Assembly (NCBI GenBank): GCA_900468065.1
Contig: UBTA01000083.1
Location: forward strand, 33,675-97,674
Direction of reading: 5' to 3'
Length of the DNA stretch: 64,000 nucleotides
Origin: Hyphomicrobiales bacterium
GTDB taxonomy: Bacteria; Pseudomonadota; Alphaproteobacteria; Rhizobiales; Rhizobiaceae
Position numbers and translations under genes: made by a program
The notes under the pieces: model-generated
What the model saw: the letters and a program-made list of their open reading frames with translations, nothing else
What the model was told of the DNA's origin: nothing
The model's database searches: none
Shown here: positions 17,675 through 25,823 of the stretch, one piece after another
Layout: every line of letters begins with the position of its first letter
How positions within the stretch are numbered: position 1 is the stretch's first letter

Positions 17675-18382
17675 CTAACGCAACACCGTTTCAAGCTCGG
17701 TGATGTCTTTGAGGCAATGATCCGATGCCGCCGCGAGCGATTGCGGCGAGCCGGTGCCGGTCAGGACGGCCACCGTCAGGCCGACGCCGGCATTGCGGCC
17801 CATGTGCAGGTCGTGATTGTTATCGCCGACGACGGCGACCTGGTGGGGCTCGAGCCCTGTCGCGGCACAAAAACCATGCACCATGCCGGGCTGCGGCTTG
17901 GTGCCGAAACCACTGTCATAGCCAGCGACATAGTGGAGATAGCCGTCGAAGCCGAAGCGCTTGGCGGTTTCGCGGATCGAGCGTTCATTGTCGCTGGAGG
18001 CAACGCCGAGGCGGTAGCCCTTGGCGTGCAAGCCCGCGAAGAACGTGGCAAGATCGGTGACCGGCACCGCATATTCGGCGGAATTGGAAAACAACCCGTC
18101 AAGCTTCACCGTCAGCGCCTCGACCGTATACGGCGCGCCGGCCGCGACCATGCCGGTGGCGATCTCGACGGTGTTGCCTGCGGCGAGCAGGCTGTCGGGC
18201 ATCACGTGGCCGGTGTCGGGATCCATGCCACCGGCGACCAGCAGGCGTCTCGCCAATTCGGCATCGCCATTGGCAGCGATGCTGGCGACTTCATAGTTCA
18301 CCGGAACCCAGCTCTTCACATAATCGAGCAGCGTGCCGTCCTTGTCGAAGAGGATACCGGAAATGGTCCTGTCTGTCGTCAT
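17675..18382 (-). CDS. HAD-superfamily phosphatase, phosphoglycolate phosphatase-like
   Basis: 235 residues. HAD motif I is D13-x-D15-G-T (LFDKDGTLLD), motif II is VASSD near residue 130, the lysine of motif III is in GTKPQPGM, and motif IV is VVGDNNHDL. A helical cap lies between motifs I and II, as in the Gph group. Substrate cannot be told: phosphoglycolate or another small sugar phosphate is likely. It starts at an ATG behind GGTGGGATAACG, 23 bp downstream of the waaA stop, so it probably shares the waaA transcript. Confidence 0.82.
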   Translation of the reverse strand: MTTDRTISGILFDKDGTLLDYVKSWVPVNYEVASIAANGDAELARRLLVAGGMDPDTGHVMPDSLLAAGNTVEIATGMVAAGAPYTVEALTVKLDGLFSNSAEYAVPVTDLATFFAGLHAKGYRLGVASSDNERSIRETAKRFGFDGYLHYVAGYDSGFGTKPQPGMVHGFCAATGLEPHQVAVVGDNNHDLHMGRNAGVGLTVAVLTGTGSPQSLAAASDHCLKDITELETVLR

Positions 18383-18405
18383 CGTTATCCCACCGGAAGA
18401 AAGCG

Positions 18406-19719
18406 TCAGTTGTCGCTACGAGGCTGCAGTCTGGCCTTCACCGTCAGCGGGTTGATATAGGGTTCCAGGCCCCGGATCGTCGCCGACAATGCTCCGCGCA
18501 TTTCATGTACGGTTTCGAGCCCGGCATCAATCATCTTGCGACGAACCTCGTCGTTGACGAGAAGATAATTCACACCCTTGGCCAGCATCTCGACATCGCG
18601 GATAATCTTGGCGCTGCCGTTCTTGGCGAGCATCTGGTAGGTGTCGCGGAAATTCTGGACATTGCCGCCCGACAGGATGGCGCAGCCGAGCATGGCCGGC
18701 TCCAGCGGGTTCTGCCCACCCTCGGCAAACAGCGAGCGGCCGACAAAGGCCACTTCGGTCAAACGCAGGTAGAGCCCCATCTCGCCGATCGTATCTCCAA
18801 GGAAGATATCGGTTTCCGGTGTGATCGGATCGTTGCGGGTGCGCCGCGCGACCGTCAGCCCCTTGGACGTCAGCATCGTCTCGATCGCATCGCAGCGCTC
18901 GGGATGGCGCGGCACGATGATGGTCAGAAGGCCGGTGCGTTCCTTCAGGGCGCGATGGACGATGCCGGCGGCATTTTCCTCACCCTCGAAGGTGGAGATG
19001 GCAGCCCAGGTCTTGCGGTCGCGGATCTGCTGGCGGTAGTGCTTGAGCGCATTGTTGTCATGCGGCGGCGCGTCGGTATCGACCTTCAGATTGCCGGACA
19101 CCATTACCGGCAGCGCACCGAGCGTGCGGAAGCGCTCCGCATCGGTTTCGGACTGCGCAATGACCAAAGCCAGGTTTTCAAACAGCGCGTCGGCAAGCCA
19201 AAGGCGCTTTTTCCAGCGGCCGAAGGTGCGGTCGGACAGGCGGCCGTTGACAAGGACCTGGGGAATGTGACGCTGTCCGAGCTCCACCATGGTCATCGGC
19301 CATATTTCCGATTCCGCGATGATGGCCAGGTCCGGTTCCCAGTAGTCGAGAAAGCGGCTGACGGCCGGCTTGAAATCCAGCGGCACATATTGATGGATAA
19401 CACGGGAGCCGAGCCGCTCGGAGACGATGCGCGCCGATGTCTTCGTGCCGGTCGTCAACACGACCGAGATGCCCCGGCGCGCGACTTCGTTTATCAGCGG
19501 AATGATGGCAGTTGTCTCGCCGACGCTGGCGGCATGAAACCAGACCAGTGGCCCGTGCGGGCGTGGCGCGCTGGCATGGCCGTAGCGCTCCTGGCGGCGT
19601 GCGCCGTCTTCCTTGCCCTTGGCGGCGCGGGCGGCAAGATAGCCCCACACCAGCGGATAGACCGCCGTGCCGATCCAGCGATAGCTGGACAAAGCCAGCC
19701 GGGCGAGCATGCGGGTCAT
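18406..19719 (-). CDS. waaA: 3-deoxy-D-manno-octulosonic acid (Kdo) transferase
   Basis: 437 residues from ATG 19719, chosen because GGGAG lies 9 bp before it. The frame extends 7 codons to a TTG. This family 30 glycosyltransferase adds Kdo to lipid IVA from CMP-Kdo at the inner membrane. An N-terminal anchor (about 8-30), the catalytic glutamate E68 in WFHAASVGET, AIIAESEIWP, VIVPRHPERC-like and FVGRSLFAEGGQNPLEP are all present. It lies downstream of the DUF4170 gene in the same direction and upstream of the HAD gene. Confidence 0.94.
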   Translation of the reverse strand: MTRMLARLALSSYRWIGTAVYPLVWGYLAARAAKGKEDGARRQERYGHASAPRPHGPLVWFHAASVGETTAIIPLINEVARRGISVVLTTGTKTSARIVSERLGSRVIHQYVPLDFKPAVSRFLDYWEPDLAIIAESEIWPMTMVELGQRHIPQVLVNGRLSDRTFGRWKKRLWLADALFENLALVIAQSETDAERFRTLGALPVMVSGNLKVDTDAPPHDNNALKHYRQQIRDRKTWAAISTFEGEENAAGIVHRALKERTGLLTIIVPRHPERCDAIETMLTSKGLTVARRTRNDPITPETDIFLGDTIGEMGLYLRLTEVAFVGRSLFAEGGQNPLEPAMLGCAILSGGNVQNFRDTYQMLAKNGSAKIIRDVEMLAKGVNYLLVNDEVRRKMIDAGLETVHEMRGALSATIRGLEPYINPLTVKARLQPRSDN

Positions 19720-19819
19720 GCGGACAAAACTCCCGTGCAACGGCCGGCCTGAAGGCCGTCCGCGCTTGCGGCGGCCGCCTGTTCAGCCGCGCGGCTTGCC
19801 TGTCCGAAACGCCCTGGCA

Positions 19820-20056
19820 TCAAGCCTGTTCCGGATCCAGGAGCCGGTGCATGTGCACGATGAAATAGCGCATATGGGCATTGTCGACGGTCAGCTGGGC
19901 CTTGGACTTCCAGGCCGTCAGGGCGCTGTCATAATCAGGGTAGATGCCGACGACATCGAGTTTTTCGAGATCGCGGAACTGGACACCGGTCAGCGTTGTC
20001 AATTCACCGCCGAACACCAGATGCAGCCGCTGTTTTACTTCCGAATTCTGAGCCAT
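19820..20056 (-). CDS. DUF4170 family small protein
   Basis: 78 residues from ATG 20056, which has an excellent ribosome site (GGAAGGTCTG). The frame continues upstream to a TTG. The sequence (LHLVFGGELTTL, DVVGIYPDYDSALTAWKSKA, MRYFIVHMHRLL) matches the DUF4170 family, which in alphaproteobacteria sits between cysQ and waaA as here. No activity is known to me. Confidence 0.82.
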   Translation of the reverse strand: MAQNSEVKQRLHLVFGGELTTLTGVQFRDLEKLDVVGIYPDYDSALTAWKSKAQLTVDNAHMRYFIVHMHRLLDPEQA

Positions 20057-20116
20057 CAGACCTTCCAATTTTCTTGCCGTATTTTGCCTGTGGTTTGCGG
20101 CATTCAGCCGGAAAGG

Positions 20117-20929
20117 TCAATGGCCCTCCAGCCCCTGCGATCCGGCAATCAACGCTGGTAATGCGGGCTTTGCAGCTGCGCACAGGACGGTATGGCGAAC
20201 ATTGGGGCGATTGTAGGAAAGCGGCTGTCCATCGAGATTGAAAAGCGCTCCGCCCGCCCGTTCCAGGATCAGATCGGCCGCCGCCAGATCCCAATCGTGG
20301 GAGTTTTTTTTGACGACCGTGCCATCGATGCGGCCATCGGCGATCATCGCGACCCGGTAGGCCAGCGACGGCACGTGGGGAATGCGCGAGACGCTTGCCC
20401 GATAGCCGGGCTCCAATAAGGCGACAGTTTCCTCGGCAAGCGCGATCCGCAAAAGCTCCGCGCCCATCGGCTTGACAGTAATCGGCGCGCCGTTCTTCAG
20501 CGCTTCGCCCGTCACAGTCGCCTGAAACAGTTCGCCAAGCGCCGGAGCAAAGAGAACGCCAGCAACAGGGCGGCCAAGATGCACGACCGCGACGCTGACG
20601 CACCAGACATCCTTGCCGGCAATAAAAGCCCGGGTTCCGTCAATCGGATCGACGACGAAGACGGTGTCGCAGCCGAGCCTTGCCTCGTCGTCGTCGGTTT
20701 CCTCCGACAGCCAGCCATAGTTTGGCCGGGCTGCCAGCAGTTTTTCCTTGAGGATATCGTTGGCGGCGAAATCCGCTTCGCTGACCGGCGAACGCCCACC
20801 GTTCTTCCACTGGACGTCCGGATCTTTACGGAAATAGGAGAGCGCCTTTTCGCCCGCGGCCTTTGCCGCCATCGTGATCAGGTCCAGATCGCTGAACCAT
20901 TGCTCCGGCGAAGGGCGAACGGCGTTCAT
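20117..20929 (-). CDS. cysQ: 3'(2'),5'-bisphosphate nucleotidase / inositol monophosphatase family
   Basis: 270 residues. The metal site of the inositol-phosphatase superfamily is intact: WLSEET (E76, E77), DPIDGT (D94, D97) and WDLAAADLILERAGG. CysQ removes the 3' phosphate of PAP formed during sulfate assimilation. Other members use inositol or fructose phosphates, so the substrate is inferred from length and the conserved placement between pmbA and waaA. It is read in the same direction as pmbA, 55 bp downstream. Confidence 0.85.
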   Translation of the reverse strand: MNAVRPSPEQWFSDLDLITMAAKAAGEKALSYFRKDPDVQWKNGGRSPVSEADFAANDILKEKLLAARPNYGWLSEETDDDEARLGCDTVFVVDPIDGTRAFIAGKDVWCVSVAVVHLGRPVAGVLFAPALGELFQATVTGEALKNGAPITVKPMGAELLRIALAEETVALLEPGYRASVSRIPHVPSLAYRVAMIADGRIDGTVVKKNSHDWDLAAADLILERAGGALFNLDGQPLSYNRPNVRHTVLCAAAKPALPALIAGSQGLEGH

Positions 20930-20984
20930 GTCAGTTTTCCAATTCCCGCAGCATCGGCCGCGTTAAAGATGCGTGTAGGGACGC

Positions 20985-22331
20985 TTACTTACCGGCGAGC
21001 GTCATGCCTTCGATGGCGAGCGTCGGGGCGGCGACGCCGAACTTGCGGTCGATATCGTCGGCAAGCGTGATGGCAAAGAACATCTGCTTGAGATTGGAGG
21101 CAATCGTGACTTCCGAGACCGGGAAGGTCAATTCACCATTCTCGATCCAGAAGCCGGATGCGCCGCGGCTGTATTCGCCGGTGAGCATATTGACGCCCTG
21201 GCCGATCAGTTCGGTGACGTAGAAACCGGTTCCGATGCTGCGGATCAGGTCTTCGCGCGAGACGTCGCCGGGTTCCAGCGCAAAATTAGTCGCAGAGGGG
21301 GAGACCGCCGTGCCGCCGCGCGCGCCGCGCCCGTTGGTCTCCAAGCCCAGTTCGCGGCCGGTCGAGGTGGACAGGAACCACTGCTGCAGTACCCCGTCCT
21401 CGATCATCGACAGTTTCTGCCCGGTGACCCCTTCGCCATCGAAAGGCCGAGAAGAAGAGCCGCGCACCACCAGCGGATCATCGGTGACGGTTATACCGGC
21501 CTTCATCACCGGTTTTCCCATCATGTCGCGCAGGAACGAGGTCTTGCGGGCAACCGAAGCACCGTTGATCGCACCGGCAATATGTCCGGCAAAACCGCGC
21601 GACATGCGCGGGTCAAAGACAACAGTGACATTTTTCTGGGTCGGGACCTGACGTGGGCCGATGCGGGCCACCGCCTTTTCGCCGGCCGTGCGGCCGATCT
21701 CGGCTGCGGATTTCAGGTCAGCGAAATAGAGACGGCTGTCGAAATCATAGTCGCGCTCCATCTTGGTGCCGTCGCCGGCAATAGCGCTGACGGAACGACC
21801 GAAGCGGGTGCCCATATAGGCGCCGGAAAAGCCGTGCGAGGTCACCAGGACCATGCCGCCCATGCCGGCGGATGCGCCGGCGCCGCTCGAATTGGTGACA
21901 CCGCTGACGGCAAGCGCTGCCTCTTCGGCTTCAAGTGCAGCAGCCGTCAGGGTTTCCGTCGAGACTTCAGTCGGGTCATAAAGCTCAAGATCCGGATAGG
22001 ACCGCGCCAGCCGCTCGCTGTCGGCAAGCGTTGCATACGGGTCTTCAGGAGAGGCCTTGGCCATCGCCACAGCGCGCTCGGCCAGAACTTTCAGATCAAA
22101 GCCCGGATTGGCCGAAACGCTGGCAACACGGCGGCCAACGAAAACCCTCAGCGAGAAATCATCGCTTTCCGAGGCGTCGGTCCCTTCCACCTTGCCGAGG
22201 CGCACGGAGACGGAGCGGGAGCGTCCCCGGACCACCACGGCATCCGCCTGGTCGGCACCCGCTTTCAGCGCCAAATCGATGAGCGCGGCCGCCCTTGTCT
22301 GCAGAACACCGGAATCGATAATATCGGACAT
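20985..22331 (-). CDS. pmbA: TldD/PmbA family protein, PmbA (TldE) subunit
   Basis: 448 residues, the usual PmbA length. It is the TldE-type partner: it has MLTGEYSRGASGFWIENGE and FDGEGVTGQ but no HExxxH zinc motif, which belongs to TldD. The TldD/TldE complex is a cytosolic metalloprotease that matures peptides such as microcins and degrades unfolded ones. No tldD is in this window. It is the first gene of the run pmbA-cysQ-DUF4170-waaA and divergent from the Kef-type antiporter. Confidence 0.92.
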   Translation of the reverse strand: MSDIIDSGVLQTRAAALIDLALKAGADQADAVVVRGRSRSVSVRLGKVEGTDASESDDFSLRVFVGRRVASVSANPGFDLKVLAERAVAMAKASPEDPYATLADSERLARSYPDLELYDPTEVSTETLTAAALEAEEAALAVSGVTNSSGAGASAGMGGMVLVTSHGFSGAYMGTRFGRSVSAIAGDGTKMERDYDFDSRLYFADLKSAAEIGRTAGEKAVARIGPRQVPTQKNVTVVFDPRMSRGFAGHIAGAINGASVARKTSFLRDMMGKPVMKAGITVTDDPLVVRGSSSRPFDGEGVTGQKLSMIEDGVLQQWFLSTSTGRELGLETNGRGARGGTAVSPSATNFALEPGDVSREDLIRSIGTGFYVTELIGQGVNMLTGEYSRGASGFWIENGELTFPVSEVTIASNLKQMFFAITLADDIDRKFGVAAPTLAIEGMTLAGK

Positions 22332-22501
22332 GATTTAGCCTTTCATTCCCGCTCCATTTATTGTGCAGTAGGACCGGCATCAAGGGCATATCCTGATTCT
22401 TGATCGCCGCCCCCGACCAAATGCCGAATTTAGGGCAAACTCCTGCCCAGCCAGACACGCCAGAGCTGCAAAACGCGGCTGCGCGCTAGGAAAGAACACG
22501 T

Positions 22502-24361
22502 ATGTCGACGACCCCCGCCCTTACCTCACAGGCCCTGCTCTTGCTCGGCGGTGCTGTCATCGCGGCGCCCATCTTCAAGAAGCTCGGGCTCGGCACCGTT
22601 CTCGGCTATCTCGCAGCCGGCGTCATCATCGGGCCGCTTCTGCACCAGATCACCGAGGGCGAGCAGATCCTCGGCTTTGCCGAACTCGGCGTCGTGTTCC
22701 TGCTGTTCATCATCGGACTGGAGCTGAAGCCGTCGCGCCTGTGGCAGATGCGGCGCGACATTTTCGGGCTTGGCACCGCGCAGGTGCTGGTGACCGGCAC
22801 CGCGATCTCGGCAATCGTTTTCTGGGCCGGCCTGCTCGACTGGAGCGGCAGCGTCATCACCGGCTTCGGACTGGCGCTATCGTCAACGGCCTTTGCGCTG
22901 CAGATCCTCGATGAGAATGGCGACACCAACACGCGCTATGGCCAGCGCGCCTTTTCGGTGCTGCTCTTGCAGGATCTGGCGATCGTGCCGCTTCTGGCGC
23001 TGATCCCGCTGCTCGCCCTGCAGGCCCCTGAAGATACGACGCCGCCGCTGCAGGATTTCGCCGTGGCCGTTGGCGCAATCCTGATCATGGTCATCGCCGG
23101 CCGCTATTTGCTCAACCCGCTGTTCCAGGTCATCGCCCGCACCGGTGCGCGTGAGGTCATGATCGCGGCAGCGCTGCTCATCGTCCTGGGTGCCGCCACC
23201 CTCATGCAGCTCGCCGGGCTTTCCATGGCGATGGGCGCCTTTCTCGCAGGCGTGCTTCTGGCGGAATCATCCTACCGCCATGAACTGGAGGCCGATATCG
23301 AGCCTTTCCGCGGGTTGCTGCTCGCCCTGTTCTTCATGGCGGTCGGACTGTCGCTGGATCTGCGTGTCATCATCGAAAACTACGTGCTGATCCTGATTGC
23401 CGTACCGTTGCTAATCCTGGTCAAGGCTATGGTCCTTTATACGCTCTGCCGGTTTACCGGTTCGCCACACAATGACGCCGTGCGGATCAGCCTGCTTCTG
23501 CCGCAGGGAGGGGAGTTCGGTTTCGTGCTGTTTACGGCCGCCGCAACTGCCGGCGTGTTCCCCGATAGCTGGGCGTCCCTTCTCGTCGTCGTCGTGACGC
23601 TGTCCATGGCGCTGACACCGGCCGCTTCCGCGTTGGCCGGCCTTCTCATGCAGGAACAGGATGAAGCGGCGGAAGAGCTGGAAGAGGATTTCGATGGCGC
23701 CGGCGCCGATGTGCTGATGATCGGGTTTTCCCGCTTCGGCCAGATCGCCTCGCAGATCCTTCTGGCTGGTGGCCGCGAGGTGACGATCATCGATCATTCC
23801 GCCGCCCGCGTCCGGCAAGCGGCGACCTTCGGGTTCCGCATCTATTTCGGCGATGGAACAAGGCTGGACGTGCTGCGCGCGGCCGGGATCGAGCGTGCCA
23901 AGATCGTCGCTGTCTGCACCCAGAAACAGGAGATCACCGACCGGATCGTTGACATGGTGCAGGCGGAATATCCGAATGCCCGGATTTACGCCCGCGCCTA
24001 TGACCGTCTGCACACCCTGTCGCTCCGAGCCCGCGGCGTCGATTACGAGCTGCGCGAGACGTTCGAGTCCGGCCTGGTCTTCGGCCGTAAAACCTTGGAA
24101 GGTCTGGGGATCGCCGACAATGAGGCAGAGGAAATCATGAACGATATCCGCCGCCGCGACGAGGCCCGGCTGGTGGTTCAGGAAGCGGAAGGTATCAGCG
24201 CCGGCCGCGACATGCTGCATTTCGAACCGGTGAAGCCGGAGCCGCTGATCAAGCCGAGGCGCGAGACGCCGCCGTCGCTGGCCGCCGACGACGATATCCT
24301 GCCGGAAACGGCGCCGGTGAAACCGAAGCCGGCCAGCGATGTTCTGGCCGGAGCCGATTGA
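22502..24361 (+). CDS. Kef-type monovalent cation:proton antiporter (CPA2)
   Basis: 619 residues. The first 385 form about 12 membrane helices of the CPA2 fold (GTVLGYLAAGVIIGPLL, FLLFIIGLELKPSRLW, SSTAFALQIL). A TrkA-N/RCK domain starts near residue 400 with the nucleotide-binding loop MIGFSRFGQIASQ, followed by a 100-residue acidic, Pro-rich tail. Members exchange K+ or Na+ for protons, often gated by glutathione adducts or NAD(H). I cannot separate KefB, KefC and YbaL types. GGAAAG precedes the ATG. It is a single-gene unit, convergent with the patatin gene. Confidence 0.88.
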   Translation: MSTTPALTSQALLLLGGAVIAAPIFKKLGLGTVLGYLAAGVIIGPLLHQITEGEQILGFAELGVVFLLFIIGLELKPSRLWQMRRDIFGLGTAQVLVTGTAISAIVFWAGLLDWSGSVITGFGLALSSTAFALQILDENGDTNTRYGQRAFSVLLLQDLAIVPLLALIPLLALQAPEDTTPPLQDFAVAVGAILIMVIAGRYLLNPLFQVIARTGAREVMIAAALLIVLGAATLMQLAGLSMAMGAFLAGVLLAESSYRHELEADIEPFRGLLLALFFMAVGLSLDLRVIIENYVLILIAVPLLILVKAMVLYTLCRFTGSPHNDAVRISLLLPQGGEFGFVLFTAAATAGVFPDSWASLLVVVVTLSMALTPAASALAGLLMQEQDEAAEELEEDFDGAGADVLMIGFSRFGQIASQILLAGGREVTIIDHSAARVRQAATFGFRIYFGDGTRLDVLRAAGIERAKIVAVCTQKQEITDRIVDMVQAEYPNARIYARAYDRLHTLSLRARGVDYELRETFESGLVFGRKTLEGLGIADNEAEEIMNDIRRRDEARLVVQEAEGISAGRDMLHFEPVKPEPLIKPRRETPPSLAADDDILPETAPVKPKPASDVLAGAD

Positions 24362-24367
24362 CCAGTC

Positions 24368-25237
24368 TCACCCCCGGATTCTGACGTTGAAGGCGGTATC
24401 CAGCGCTGCCTTCAGCTGATCCTTGACACCCGCAGTCGCAGCCAGCACTTCTTGCGCCCTCAGAAAATCCATGACACGGAAGCGGCTAACCTCCGGACGT
24501 AGCAGGATGTCGGGCGGATGCGCCTTCAGCTTCATCGCGATGATCGACTGCATCATCAGCTGGCTCGCCCCGAACAGGCTGTCGATCCGGCTGGGCATGG
24601 TTTCGCCGTCGCCATCCGGTCCGCCGACCACGTCGACGGCGATGATGATATCGGCCAGCCCGGTCAGGTGATCGAACGGCACCGGATTGTAGATGCCGCC
24701 GTCAATCATGACGCGGCCATCGATGCGCACCGGCATGAAGACGGCCGGCAGGGCGGCCGAAGCGGCCAGCGCCTGATGCAGGTCGCCATTCTCACAAACA
24801 CGCTCGGTCTGCCCGTAATAATCCGTCGTCATGACTTTCAACGGAATATGCAGCTCGGAAAAATCTTTTGGAATGGCATCCGGCAGAAAGGCGGGCAGGA
24901 TACGCTCGATGTTGAACTGTCCGACGCGGAAACCACCGGCCACGGCCTGCGTGAAGCTGTGCGGCCGCAGGCTCCAAAGGCGGTTGACGATCTCCTTGCG
25001 CCGGCCGACGGTTGCCAGCGTATGTTCGCGGATATCGGCCCCACTCAGGCCCGCCGCCATGCCGGCGCCCATGATCGCGCCGATCGAGGAGCCCGCGATC
25101 ACAACCGGGAGAATGCCGAGTTCGTTCAGCGTTTCGATCACATGGATATGGGCAAGCCCGCGCGCGCCGCCGCCGCCGAGCGCAAGGGCAACGGTCGGGC
25201 CGGCTGATGTCTGCGACGTGTCGAGGCCTTGCGTCAT
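24368..25237 (-). CDS. patatin-like phospholipase
   Basis: 289 residues from ATG 25237. The frame runs on to 25402 but would then overlap rsmD, and the patatin fold begins at ALALGGGGARG (oxyanion loop, about 17-27). The serine nucleophile is S51 in GSSIG and the catalytic aspartate is D179 in MIDGGIYNP, so the Ser-Asp dyad is complete. No signal peptide or membrane segment is seen. It is probably a cytoplasmic lipid acyl hydrolase of the RssA group. It lies 19 bp downstream of rsmD, same strand. Confidence 0.9.
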   Translation of the reverse strand: MTQGLDTSQTSAGPTVALALGGGGARGLAHIHVIETLNELGILPVVIAGSSIGAIMGAGMAAGLSGADIREHTLATVGRRKEIVNRLWSLRPHSFTQAVAGGFRVGQFNIERILPAFLPDAIPKDFSELHIPLKVMTTDYYGQTERVCENGDLHQALAASAALPAVFMPVRIDGRVMIDGGIYNPVPFDHLTGLADIIIAVDVVGGPDGDGETMPSRIDSLFGASQLMMQSIIAMKLKAHPPDILLRPEVSRFRVMDFLRAQEVLAATAGVKDQLKAALDTAFNVRIRG

Positions 25238-25256
25238 GCTCAGCGTCTTTCCGGAA

Positions 25257-25817
25257 TCACGCGGCGCGGTAACGGTAGAAATGCATCTTGGTTTCGCCGA
25301 ACAGACGGTCGTCGATGAAATCGAAACCGTCCTGCAGCACAGGATGCACATCGGCCCGCTCTTCGAGAACGGCAAGAGCGCCCGGCACCAGCCAGCCGCC
25401 ATTTGCGGCCGACGTTAGCGCCTTCTCGCCAAGGCCCTTGGCATAGGGCGGGTCGGCAAAGACGAAATGGAACGGCTCGACGGTACCGGCAGGACCGAGA
25501 TCGGTCGCATCACGGCGGAAGACGCGCGCCCGGCCGGTCAGGCCGAACGCTTCGATATTGGTGCGCAGAAGGCCCCTGCCCTCAGTCCCCATTTCCACGA
25601 ACAGGGCCTGGCGGCAGCCGCGCGACAGGGCTTCAAGCCCCACCGCGCCAGTACCTGCGAACAGGTCCAGAACCCGGGCGCCCTCGAGCGCCTCCGGGTA
25701 GGAATGGCTGAGGATATTGAACAGGCTTTCGCGCGTCCGGTCCGTGGTCGGCCGGATATCGTTGGAATTGGGCGTTGCGAGCCCGCGCCCGCGAAACTCG
25801 CCACCGACGATCCGCAC
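25257..25817 (-). CDS. rsmD: 16S rRNA (guanine966-N2)-methyltransferase
   Basis: 186 residues starting at GTG 25817. It methylates G966 of 16S rRNA with S-adenosylmethionine. The SAM-binding motif is LDLFAGTGAVGLEALSRG, and the catalytic (N/D)PPY motif reads FADPPYAKG. MRIVGGEFRGRGL and RPTTDRTRESLFNIL are standard RsmD N-terminal blocks. It starts 6 bp after the rluB stop, a common alphaproteobacterial pairing of two rRNA-modifying enzymes. Confidence 0.94.
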   Translation of the reverse strand: MRIVGGEFRGRGLATPNSNDIRPTTDRTRESLFNILSHSYPEALEGARVLDLFAGTGAVGLEALSRGCRQALFVEMGTEGRGLLRTNIEAFGLTGRARVFRRDATDLGPAGTVEPFHFVFADPPYAKGLGEKALTSAANGGWLVPGALAVLEERADVHPVLQDGFDFIDDRLFGETKMHFYRYRAA

Positions 25818-25823
25818 GCGCGC

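Noticed and set aside
24368-25402. Longer patatin starting at 25402
   Set aside because: It would overlap rsmD by about 145 bp and adds residues unlike the family. ATG 25237 gives the normal N-terminus.
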